Shown in pieces: positions 20,271 to 31,452 of a stretch of 64,000 bases of DNA. Made by a program: the position numbers and the translations under genes. Under the pieces are notes generated by a model. That model did no database searches, was not told the origin of the DNA, and was given only the letters and a program-made list of their open reading frames with translations. The stretch comes from Mycoplasmoides fastidiosum (GTDB lineage: Bacteria > Bacillota_I > Bacilli_A > Mycoplasmatales > Mycoplasmoidaceae), in NCBI RefSeq assembly GCF_024498275.1, contig NZ_CP101809.1:1116001-1180000 (forward strand), written 5' to 3'. The first letter of the stretch is position 1; the number at the start of each line of letters is the position of its first letter.

Positions 20271-22658
20271 TTATCTTAATTTAATATTGTTGTTTGTAAA
20301 AATTGCAACAATGTCATTAAAAGCGGTATCAATTTCTTGACTATCTAAAGTTTTAGATAAATTATTTAATCGAACAGTCAATAAGTAATTATTTTCTGTT
20401 TTTTCATCAACATACTTATCAATTAAATTAACTTCGACAACATTAGTGATTTCATAAATTTGTTGAATCAAATCACCTAATTTTAAATGCGCATCAAGTG
20501 AAAGACTGAAAGAGAAATCTCGGAATGAAGAAGGGTATTCGCTTAGAACTGGTGCAGTTCTTTTTAATGGAACACCACGGTCAACTCAAACAAATGCGCC
20601 GTAACAAACTTGTTTTAAATTCCATTTTTGGTTTTTTAAAAAACCATAATTTAACTGTCCCACATACCCAAGTATTTGGTCATTTCCATCAACAATACAA
20701 TTAGTATTTTCGGGAACAAAAACTTCAGTTAAATATTTGTCTGCATCAATCCCTTTAAAATTAATTTGCTGATGACATAAATTTAATGATTCAGATAAAT
20801 AAGTCTTTAAATCATATAAATCATGACTTAATTTTGTTTGATTCATTGGGAAACTGATCACATCAGGAATCGCTAAAACACTTAAACCCAATCGGGATGA
20901 GTCATCAGCAAAAACATTCGCTAATTCAAATCAAGAAACCGGTCGATTTTGTTTAGATAAATTGATTAAGGCCACTTCTAGTAATTCTCTTAAGCTATGA
21001 GTTCTTAAAGTGGTTCGATTAATGTTATTGTAATTTTTTAAATCAGCATAAATTGGTGTATGCATGAAATTAAATTTTTCAACATCGTTGCGTTTTTGGA
21101 GGTTATATGTTTTAGCTTCAAAGAAATTTTTGTGTAATCAGTATTGTCTTATTTGATTCCAATTCTCAAATTGAACAAGATCTAACTTATTTTGCGGAAC
21201 TAAAACAGGAGGGGTGAAAGCAATTTCATTAATGCCAATAATATTAGTGATTTCTTCTGCTAAATCATTAAAGTCATGCAAATCTAATCTTCAAGTTGGC
21301 ACAATTAAATGATCATTTTGCTGGGTAAAACCTAATTTAATTAATTGATCAATAATCATTTCTGATTTAAATTGATGACCAATAAATTCTTCTAATCAAA
21401 TTTGATTAAATTGAATAATTCGTGGTTCGGGTTTTTTAGCAACTGCATAAGCTAGTTTTAAATCATAATTAGCTGATAATTTTTGAATGATGAAATTTAA
21501 AGCTAGTAACGATAAATAATTCGATTTTTGACTGCTATTACTAATCGTAGAAAGACTGTTGATTTGGTATTTAAGATTCGCTTTCAGAATTGGTAAAGCT
21601 TGAAAATTAATTAGTTCTAAATAAGAAGTAGTAGTTGTATCACTAATTTTAGTTACATCTGAACCAATCATGCCTCCTAAAGCCAAAACTTGATCAGCTC
21701 CGTCTAAAATAACAATTTCATCTTGAGATAATTGATAATTTTTTTGGTTTAAATCAGTGAATGTTTGATTAGTTGCATAATCAATTTTTAAGGTTTTATC
21801 CCTAATTTTTTCTACATCATGAAAGTGAACGGGTTGTTGAAATAATAAAACTAATAAATTACCCAAATCAACCAAATTATTAATTGATCCTAAATTATTA
21901 TTTAACATTAAGCTTTTTAAATTTCAATCACTTTTTTGAATTGCAATTTGGTTGATTTCTACAAAAAAAGCTGCATCATTAGTTTTTTGGTTATTCACTA
22001 CTTTTAAAGTTGCGGTTCTAGCTAAGTCATTAACCTTGCTTCATAATTCTTCATAACTAGGTATCTTAAAAGCTAAATTGAGTTTTTGGGAAATTTCAAC
22101 CACCAAACCAAAAGCACAGTGTAAATCTGGTCGGTTAGAAGGAAGTGATAAATCAAAAACTCAATCATCTAAACCAAGTACACTTGGATTGAATGGTTGT
22201 TGATAATTAAAATCTGCATCTAATTCAATGATGCCTTCATCATCATTACCATTAGATAAAATTGTTTTATCAATTCCCCGAATTTCATCATAAGCACAAA
22301 TCATTCCATCAGATAATTGACCTAAAACTTCACGAGGTTGAATTGCTAAACCATTTGGTAAAACTGCACCTGGTTGTACGACAACAACTTTTAAACCAGT
22401 GCGAACATTAGCCGCTCCACAAACAATTGTTTTAGTTACTCCAGTAGAAAGTTCTACTTCACATAAAGAAAGTTTTTGGGATTTAGGGTGTTTTTGACAA
22501 GACTTAACTAAACCAAAATAAATTTCTTTAATTGGTTGGTGCGCATAAACCGCTTCCACTTCAACTCCTACTTTGATGAAGGCTTCAGCTAGTTGTTCAG
22601 AAGTAATGTTGGTAATAGCAGGTTGTAAAAGCGCTAAAAGGTTGCGACTAATTAACAT
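20271..22658 (-). CDS. pheT: Phenylalanyl-tRNA synthetase beta subunit
   Basis: The 795-aa protein forms the alpha2-beta2 PheRS with PheS. It has the N-terminal EMAP/tRNA-binding-like domain with V-G-L-V-K-S-C-Q-K-H-P-K-S-Q-K-L and V-C-G-A-A-N-V-R, followed by the B3/B4 editing region and B5 domain, and the C-terminal anticodon-binding domain. The length is normal. Its ATG overlaps the pheS stop by 7 bases. It is the last gene of an eight-gene minus-strand operon. Confidence 0.96.
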
Positions 22659-23671
22659 TTTTTCACCTCACTTAAGAAGCGCACATCATTATTGAAAAAG
22701 TTTCGGATATCACTAATACTGTATTTAATCATTGCTAAACGTTCAATGCCAACACCAGCTGCAATGGCTTTAAATTTAGTTGGATCATATCCTGTATTGC
22801 GTAGAACATGTTGGTTAATCATGCCTGAACCCAACACTTCAATTCATCCGGTTTTTTTACAAGTAGAACAACCTTGTTGCTCGCACTTATTACATGCCAT
22901 ATCGATTTCAAAAGATGGTTCAGTAAATGGAAAAAACGATGGACGAAACCGTAGGTTAATATCACGTTCAAAAACATAATCTAAAAAGTTTTTAATCATT
23001 CATTTTAAATTAGCTAATGATAATTTTTCTTGAACCCAAATAAAATCAATTTGGGTGAACTGATGAGTGTGAGTAAAATCATCAGGATCATTTCGATAAA
23101 CATCACCAAAAGTGACTACTCGTAATTCACCTTTATTCTTTTGTTCTAATAAAACTTTAGCGGTGTGAGCTGTATTATGGGTTCGTAACATTGTTTTGTC
23201 ATCAAAATAAAATGAATCCGAATTTAAGCGTGCAGGGTGGTTAGGACCAATATTTAATAAGTCAAAATTTTCTTGATAACTGACAACATCACTCCCTGTT
23301 TCAATCTGAAAATTCATCCGTGCAAACCATTCACAAGAACGGGCAATAATTTCATTTACCCAGTGAGGTAAAGCCGCAGTAATTGCTTCATTCTTAATGC
23401 TTAAATCAGCTTTAATTACAGTAAAGTTTTGACGCTCAAACTGGTCACGCACTTCATCAAAGAGCAATTTAGATTCGTCTTTAAGTTGGTTAATCAATCC
23501 TCCAATCACTTTTTTTTCTTCTGGGGTTAAATTCCGTAAATTAGCTTGTAAAGATAAAACATGATTTTTCAATCACAAGTTTTTTGCTTCGATTGCTGCT
23601 TGTAAATTGGGAGCTTGGGTTAATTTGGTTTTCAGTTCACCAAGAAGTTGTTCTAATAATTCAGCATTCAT
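22652..23671 (-). CDS. pheS: Phenylalanyl-tRNA synthetase alpha subunit
   Basis: The 339-aa class II synthetase subunit has motif 2 in F-G-D-V-Y-R-N-D and motif 3 near [10 protein letters not shown], plus H-P-A near G-P-N-H-P-A. An in-frame TGA-Trp near residue 31 means the true start is ATG 23671, which restores the N-terminal coiled coil that binds tRNA. The gap to metK is 2 bases and it overlaps pheT. Confidence 0.97.
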
Positions 23672-23673
23672 AA

Positions 23674-24813
23674 TTATGCATTTAAATTTTTAATTAATTC
23701 CTGAGCTTTATCAATTGATTCTCAGCGATTCTTTTGATCTTGACGACCATAATGACCATAACAGGCTAAAGCAAAATATTGGGGTTTTAACAATTCTAGT
23801 TCCCGAATCACATCATTTAGATCTAACGGGAAAGTTTTTTGAATGGCTGCTAAAATTTGCTCATGGCTATATTTTATCATTTGGTTAAAACGCAAACTAA
23901 TGTTGATCGGGTGAGCAATGCCTAAAGCATAAACTAACTTAACTTCAACCCAATCACAAATTTTTGCAGCCACTAAATTTTTAGCAATTCACCGGGCTAA
24001 ATAGGCCCCTGTACGATCGACTTTAGAAGGATCTTTACCCGAATATCCTCCCCCGCCATGTAAACTTAAACCTCCATACGAATCAACCATTAATTTGCGA
24101 TTAGTTAAGCCCGTATCCGCAATGGGTCCACCAATAATAAACCGACCAGAACTATTAATAACCCGTCGGTAATTATCATTTAAATGATATTCCTTTTGAA
24201 AAATCGGATCAAAAACTAATTGTTGAATATCTTCCATAATTTTGGCATTGCTAACTTTTTCATCATGTTGAATTGAAAAAATAACTGAGTCTAAAATCGG
24301 TGTAGTTTTTTCTCAACGTAAACTTACTAATGATTTCATATCATATTTGGCCCACGGTAGTTTTTTGGTTTTAATCAACTTAGTTGTTTGTTGAATAATT
24401 TTGGTTGCTAGTACATATGCCAATGGCAAATGCTCAGTTGTTTCGTTGCAAGCAAAACCATAGACAATGCCTTGGTCTCCTGCACTAACTTCGTTACTGC
24501 TTTTAATGACTGATTGAGAAATATCACTTGATTGTTTGTTGACATTAGAAATGATTGTAAAATCATTTTCGTTATAACCCAAGTCTAATAAAACTTTTCA
24601 AGCTGCTTTAACTACATCAACATAAGTTGAAGTAGTAATTTCGCCCCCAATGACAATTAAACGATTAGAAGCCAATACTTCACAAGCAACTTTAGCTTTA
24701 GGATCGCGTTTTAAACATTCATCTAAAATAAAATCAGCAATTTGATCACAAATTTTATCAGGATGGCCTCGACCGACTGATTCAGCACTACTAATATCAA
24801 AATTTCAATTCAT
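23674..24813 (-). CDS. metK: S-adenosylmethionine synthetase
   Basis: The 379-aa enzyme makes SAM from methionine and ATP. The N-terminus [16 protein letters not shown] is the family signature, followed by [10 protein letters not shown] and the P-loop-like [10 protein letters not shown]. Three TGA-Trp codons join the open segments from ATG 24813 to the TAA at 23674. It lies between tsaD and pheS with gaps of 9 and 2 bases. Confidence 0.97.
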
Positions 24814-24822
24814 AAACGAAAG

Positions 24823-25782
24823 TTATTCTTTTTGATTTTTTTCTTGTTCTTGGTACAACAAACTACCATAATAAGCAATCATGGCACCATTATCGGTTGC
24901 ATACTCTAGATTCACTAAAAGCGCTTCATAATTTAAATTGCTTAAAGTTTCTCGTAAAAAACGATTTGCAGCAACTCCGCCAACAATGGCAATGCGGTTT
25001 AAATCATGCGCCTGCATATAAAAATTAATTTTGTTAACCAGTGAACGAATGATTCAAGTCTGAAAAGCAGTTGCTAAATATTTTTGACGCGTTAATAAGT
25101 CACAATCTAAATTAGTGGTTTGTCAGTAATTAATTGCAGCGGTTTTAATCCCTGAATAACTAAAGGGTTTTTTGGCTTGGGGTTGTTGGGCTAAGCTAGC
25201 TGGTTGCAGGTTGGGATCAAATAAAGCATCAATTTTGGGACCACCCGGATAATTCAACCCCATTACTCGAGCCACTTTATCATAACATTCCCCAATTGCA
25301 TCATCAACAGTTGCGTTTAATAATTCGATTTGGTTTAATGCTTTGACCAAATATAATGAGGTTGTTTTTCCTGAAGCCACTAAAGCCATAAACGGAAAAA
25401 CTAGGGGCTGATTAATCCCCACAGAAAAGATATGGGCATATAAGTGGTTTAAGGGAATTAAGGGTTTATTCCATATCCAACCTAAAGTTTCAGCAAAAAT
25501 ACCACCCACCATCAAACACCCCTTCAATCCAGGGGTTTGGGTATAAGCAATTGCCACAATTTCAGCGACTGTTATATTATATTCAACTAAAACTTGATTG
25601 GTGACTCGAATAATTTGTTCAGCATGAACCCGAGCCGCAATTTCAGGCACAACCCCACCATAGCTGGCTTGAATTTCAGCGGATGAAAATTTATTGTGAC
25701 CAATTAAACCGGTTTTCAGATCAACTAATCCAATTCCGGTGTCATCACAACTTGTTTCGATCCCTAAAATAATTTGCCGCAT
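24823..25782 (-). CDS. tsaD: tRNA N6-threonylcarbamoyladenosine synthase TsaD
   Basis: The 319-aa ASKHA-fold protein transfers the threonylcarbamoyl group to A37 of ANN-decoding tRNAs, with TsaB and TsaE. I-E-T-S-C-D-D-T-G at the N-terminus and the metal-binding H-x-x-x-H in N-H-L-Y-A-H are diagnostic. One TGA-Trp follows Asn-Tyr near residue 220. Slightly shorter than the usual 330-340 residues. tsaB and tsaE are not in the window. Confidence 0.96.
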
Positions 25783-25832
25783 ATGGTGGGGTTGGTTTCT
25801 ATAATTTGCTTTTTAATCTAAAGCCGCAAAAA

Positions 25833-27863
25833 TTACCATGCACTTTTTAGTTCATTAAAAGCAATCAATAAATTACTTCGTAAAATATCAGGCAGGTCTT
25901 TTTCCACAAATTTATTCATTTCTGGAAAATAATTAATGATCAAGATTTTGGCCATTAATAACGCTTTTTCTTTTAATGGTTTGATTGCTTCAGCTAAGTG
26001 CTGTTCTGCAGTTTGAGATAATAGATACTCTTGAGTGTGAGTTTCTTTTTCATCAGGATTAGCAATTGATTGAATTTCATAGCTAACCCGAACATAATTA
26101 TGAACTAAGGCTCCATTTTCTACTGGAGTTCTTTTTTCGACTAAAGTAGCTTCGGTAACAACTAACTTCTTAGTTGCAACAGTTGCTGGATCGGTTTCAG
26201 CATCTGAACCATCATCAAAATTAGCTGAACTTAAATAATCTTCTCAGTTAGATGCGTTTAGATTATTATAATCAGTTTTTCCACTTTCTTTTCGTCCAAA
26301 GAAAACTTCAGTTGGTGGTTCATAAAAGTAAGAGTCTTCAATGAACTGTTCGACTTGTTCTAAAGTTACATTATCATCAGTGATCTTAACGGTTGGTTGA
26401 TCCACAGCTGGTGTAGTATCAGTTGAAGTTGGTGGAGTTGTGGTTGTGGTTCCAGAATTTGCTGCTGCATCAGTACCGGTTGCACCAGCTGCAGCTGGAT
26501 CGGGTTCTGCTGTTTCAGGATTTAAAGGAACACCTAAAATTTCATTGTACATTTTAGTTAGCACCGGAGTGTACTGAACATAATTAAAATTAATCATTGG
26601 TCCATAAATGTATTTACCATCATCATCGGCTGTACCATCAATCAGATTAGCATCATAGCTAATGCAATTTTCAGTGCAGTTATTACTAATTGCTTGTTCT
26701 AATTCTGCTTTTTTTGCAGCAGTCAAATTTTCATCTTTTTCAGATTCAGCCAACATGGATTCTGTGGTGTCACTACCTTCAAGACTTAAACTGCGCGCCA
26801 TTTTGTACAATCGGTCTAATTTAGATCCTGCAGTTGGTTTATTGTTTGTAAAAGTTTCGGGCACTTGACTAGAAAAATTGATTAGGTCTAAAGCATAAAG
26901 AGTTGCTTGATTTTTGACAATGTGTAAATCATCCCCATCAATTTCAGTTTGATTATCCCCACCATTAGCAGTAAATAAAATATCTCCATTGTACATGAAG
27001 CCTCCAGCAGAAGATCCTAGGCTTGCAGTTGGTGCAGCTAATTGGTTGACAATAACAGTAGAATCGGCATTCAATAACACCGGATTATTTCCTAAAATGC
27101 CCCGATTAATACCGTTACGAGTAAAATTATCAAACGCTGATTCTAAATTCGCAATTGTTCCGTTATTTAAATCTGGATTCACTCCAAGGGTGTTAGGATT
27201 CATTAAATTTGCAATTGACAATAAAGTGCGGGGGTCATTAACTACACCTAATTGAGGGATGTTGTTTCGGGATTTAAACCGATCGTTTTCACTAATAGCT
27301 TTAAGAATATCAGACCATTTCAAATCTTTTTCATTTTCGTGTAAAGCCGGAATAGCTTCGCCCCGATAAGCAAAATTAAAAGTTTGTAAGAAATAAGGGA
27401 TTCCATAGTCCAATAAATTAATTTTGGTACCATCATCCCGAGTATAAATGTTGGTTAAGATTTCTTGAACTGGTTTTGTAAACAGGGTTAAGGCCTGGGT
27501 AGCATTGGTAATTAAATCACCATTACTATCTTTAATACCAAAAAAGGATCAGTCCAGTTTTTTTACTAAATCAACTTTAATTAAATTTTCTAAGACTGAA
27601 CTAGAAACAATAGAAGCATCATAGTTATTTAAACGATAACGTGAAGGCACTTCTTCTGCAGTGTTGAAATAGTTAAAGCTCATGTTATATTTCTGACCTA
27701 AATTATTCTCTAATCAAGGAGAAATATAAGACTGGTAGTTACCAAGAATTAAACTGCCATCATTGCTGTTAGCATTAACTCCACACGCTGATAAAACAAT
27801 TGCGGTTCCTAGTGTGGATAAACCTGATAGGGCAAGTCATTTTTGTTTCATTTTTTTACGCAT
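25833..27863 (-). CDS. potD: Polyamine ABC transporter substrate-binding lipoprotein, enlarged PotD
   Basis: The 676-aa protein has an AGGAG ribosome site, signal peptide and lipobox V-L-S-A-C. The first ~200 residues resemble the first lobe of spermidine/putrescine-binding proteins (G-N-Y-x-x-Y-I-S-P, Y-D-A-S-I-V-S-S-S-V-L, and Y-G-I-P-Y-F). Bacterial PotD is about 350 residues, so this is nearly twice the size. The extra length includes a Thr-, Pro- and Ala-rich linker at about residues 450-485. It follows potC by 11 bases and precedes tsaD by 50. Function as the binding protein of this ABC system is inferred from context and weak similarity. Confidence 0.82.
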
Positions 27864-27874
27864 AACTTAAACTC

Positions 27875-28846
27875 CTATTCTGCTCGTGACATCATTTCCA
27901 TCGGATTCTCTTCAAAAGTATTGACTTGTCCCCGATGTTTTTTAACAACATCATCCTTTTTAAAAGAACGAATAATGTTGCGTGGTGAAAGTTTATTGCG
28001 GTTGGTTTTTACAATTTTAAAGATTGATAATAAAGCAATAATACCTAAAGTAATTAAAACAATTAACGCACCAAAAGTAATAGCTCATGATTTAATTCCT
28101 TTACTCATGGTATAAAGTTCAGTGGCAATTGTAGTTACCCGACCTCGCACTAGATTAGTAATAATAAAATCATCAAATGAAACTGCAAAAGCAATTAAAG
28201 TTGCCCCAAAAATTGAAGGCATTAAATAAGGAACAACAATTTTAATAAAAGTTTCAAATTTACGGTAATTTAGATCATAGCTAGCTAATAACAAAATAAT
28301 GTTCATCTTCATCATTTTCGGATAAAGAGTAACAATAACATATGGAACAGTGAATGAAATTTGTGCCAAAATAATAGTTACTCAACCAAAGTTTAAACCT
28401 AGTGGTAAAAATGCAATTACAAATAAGGTTGATAAAGAAATCCCAGTAATAACATCTGGATTGATGATGGTAATTTTGGAAACATTCAAAACATTCGCCT
28501 TAGTAATTTCTTTGGCTCTTCAAATTCCAAAAGTAGTTAAAGTACCAATGACCAAAGAAATGGGAGTAACAATTGCAGCAATAATAATGGAATTGACTAA
28601 TGAGCTAATGAAGTTTCCGTTATAAGATAAATCAACAAACAATCGAGAGAAATTTTCACCACTATTTCAGTTGCGTTCAAAATTTAAAACAACATTTCCC
28701 CGCACTGATGGATCGGTGAATGATAAGAAAACCACAATGATTAATGGAATATAAATTAACGCCAAAACAACCCAAATATAACTCATTTTTAAAGTTTTGA
28801 AAAAACGGTTTTGGGTGAAGAAATTAGCCAAAAAAGTTTTAAACAT
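27875..28846 (-). CDS. potC: Spermidine/putrescine ABC transporter permease PotC
   Basis: The 323-aa membrane protein has about six hydrophobic helices and the cytoplasmic EAA-like loop D-L-N-Y-R-K-F-E-T-F-I-K-I-V-V-P, which docks to the ATPase. The ATG at 28846, 8 bases inside the end of potB and preceded by AAAGGAG, was chosen over an upstream in-frame codon. It ends in a charged cytoplasmic tail. Confidence 0.92.
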
Positions 28847-29765
28847 TGGAGTTAACTCCTTTATTTTTATTTTGGAATCGGTTAGCAAGTTTTGCTAAAA
28901 AACCAAATTCATTTGCAAATTCAATTTTGCGGTTTTGGCTTTTAACTACGGCAACAATTTTAGGAATTAACACAATCACTCCATAACACAAGAACATCAC
29001 GATACTAATCACTAATGAGATCGCAGAAGAACGTGCTAGAGCAATTGGTGAATCTAACCCCAAAATACCTTGTTCATAGTTAATGTCACCAATTAATAAT
29101 TGGCCGTTACTATTATCTAAGAATTGACCGACTGCTACTGTGGTGAAGGATGGTAAAAATACCACAATAATTGCAGACAGCATTGCTGCTTTAGTGTATG
29201 GGAGAACAACATATAAAAAAGTTTCTCATTGGTTATATCCCAAATCCTGAGAAGCATTCAAAATGTTACGAGGCATTTGGTCAAGAATGGTGTAAATCGG
29301 TAAGATTGCAAATGGTAGGTATAAATAAATTAAACCCAACAGACTATAACCCACCCCATAAGTAGAGTTGGCGCCACCATTAATAATGTCTAATAAACTT
29401 TTTAGTCCAATTAATTTCACTAAAAAACTACTTCAAATTGGTGCAGTAATAATTAATAAAATCAAGACTTTAAAAGTTTTAGATTCAGCAAAGCTTAAAA
29501 AATATGAAAATGGATAAGCAATAATCAGACAAATAAAAGTTGCTAAAAAAGAAACTCATAAAGAACGTCAAATTGCTGCACCAGTTGTAGCGTTTAAAAC
29601 AACAAAATTATTTTGGGTGCTACCGACCACAGGAGTCAAAGCGTATAAAACGACAACAATTAAGGGAATTATCACTAAAACTAGTGATAAGATTGCGAAC
29701 GGAATAATAAGCCACAAGCGTGGATTTTGAAATTTTTTAAAAATTCCAAAAACTAACTGTTTCAA
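28839..29765 (-). CDS. potB: Spermidine/putrescine ABC transporter permease PotB
   Basis: The 308-aa permease has about six hydrophobic helices and the EAA loop A-S-Q-D-L-G-Y-N-Q-W-E-T-F-L-Y-V-V-L-P. Internal TGA codons are Trp. It starts 23 bases after potA and overlaps potC by 8 bases, as expected for a cotranslated heterodimeric permease. Confidence 0.93.
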
Positions 29766-29788
29766 TTTTTTATTTACACCTCTTTCTT

Positions 29789-31141
29789 TTATTGTTTCAT
29801 TACGTGAACATCGATTTTATCTCAAAGTAAACCGATCGTTTGGCCTGGTTTGATTTCGTCAATATTATCAACAAAAATATCACGATCATGGAACTGACAT
29901 TTTAGTTCCCATAATTTACCAGTATAAATTGCATCTTCCACATAAACATCAATGAAGCCTTTGCCCTGAGGGACAACATCAAAATCTTCAGGACGCATCA
30001 TGATTTGCACTTTTTCATTGGCATCAAAACCGGTCATCACATCTGTGACAATTTCAATATCATAGAATTTTAGTTGACCAAGAGAAAGATAAGTTCCTTC
30101 AAATAAATTGGCTTTGCCAATGAAATTGGACACCCAAACATTAGCTGGTGAGTCATACACTTCAGAAGAAGTACCAATTTGTTCAATTTTTCCTTTAGAC
30201 ATAACCACGATTTTGCTAGATAATACTAAAGCCTCTTCCTGATCGTGGGTTACTAAAATAAAAGTAATTCCTAATTCTTCATGAATTCGTTTTAATTCAA
30301 CCTGCATCTGTTTGCGAACTTTTGCATCTAATGCAGATAATGGCTCGTCTAATAGTAACACTTTTGGTAGAGTAACAATTGCTCGAGCTAAAGCTACCCG
30401 TTGACGTTGACCCCCAGATAACTGGTCAGGTTTTTTAAATTCATTTCCCTCAAGACTAACTAATTTTAAAACGTGATTAATTTTTTCCTGAATTTCTTCT
30501 TTAGTTAGTTTGCGAGTTAAATATTTCTTTTCAGCATTTTGTTTACTGATGAAGGGATAAGTTTCCCAGTAAGATTTTCAGTAATCTAAATCATTTAATT
30601 CATTGTCAAGGGACTGAATTAAACTTTTTTTCACTTTGTAAGCAAAAGATTTTTGATTAGAAATTGCTGCTAAACTGGCAGTTTCTTTTTCTAAACGTTC
30701 TTTAACTTCTTTTACACGTTTAGCATTAGCAGCTAATTTATCACCGGATTTTAGTTTGGCAGCTTCTTCAACTAATTCCACTTTAACCCGCATGTTTTCA
30801 GCATTTTCTTTTTGAGTTCGCATTTTTTTCAAACCATATGCAATGTTTTGATAAACATTCATGTTGGGAAATAACGCATAATCCTGAAACACAGTTGCAG
30901 TAGCTCGTTGGTAGATGGGAACATCTTTAATGTCCAATCCATTCATTAAAATTTGGCCTTTTGTTGGCATTTCAAATCCGCCAATCATCTTTAATAAAGT
31001 TGATTTACCGCATCCACTTGGGCCTAAAATAGTAACAAAAGCCCCATCGTCAATATCTAACGACAGGTCTTCAATTACTGTTAAATTATTGTCATATTTT
31101 TTATTAATATGACGTAGTGAAATTAATGGTTTTTTGTTCAT
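29789..31141 (-). CDS. potA: Spermidine/putrescine ABC transporter ATPase PotA with internal insertion
   Basis: The 450-aa ATPase energises polyamine import. It has Walker A G-P-S-G-C-G-K-S-T, Q-loop V-F-Q-D-Y-A-L-F-P, signature L-S-G-G-Q-R-Q-R at 241-248, Walker B V-L-L-L-D-E-P and a C-terminal TOBE-like domain. Between Q-loop and signature about 100 residues of charged helix are inserted at roughly 105-215; in ordinary PotA these motifs are about 50 residues apart. The ATG at 31141 is preferred to the TTG two codons upstream. It is the first gene of the pot-tsaD-metK-pheST operon. Confidence 0.94.
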
Positions 31142-31452
31142 TAACAATCCTTAAAATTAAATTAAAAATAAAAATTTTATTTATTGAAAAAAATCTAAAA
31201 AATAAAAAAAATATTTGGTTTTAACATAAATGAAATTATATTAAAAAATCAAATAAAAGTTATTGTTTTTTCAAAGATTATTGTTCTAAAATTTCTTTTT
31301 TCCTCTGTTAAAACAACTCCTTTTTTTGCTGAAATTAAATAACCAAAATTTTCTTCACCAAAAAATGAAAACAAAAAAATCACAGCCTAGTTTGGCTGTG
31401 ATTTCTGAGTAAAAAAATTTGCAATTTTATGACAAATAAAACTGAATTTATT
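31142..31452. terminator. Intergenic region with minus-strand terminator at 31378-31404
   Basis: AAATCACAGCC / GGCTGTGATTT with a short loop at 31378-31404 is followed on the minus strand by T7GT4, so it ends the acidic-protein gene. The rest is A/T-rich and should contain the potA promoter; no clear -35/-10 pair was found and no gene is seen. Confidence 0.75.

Noticed and set aside
22692-22979. 95-codon plus-strand ORF opposite pheS
   Set aside because: Shadow of the well-supported pheS gene.
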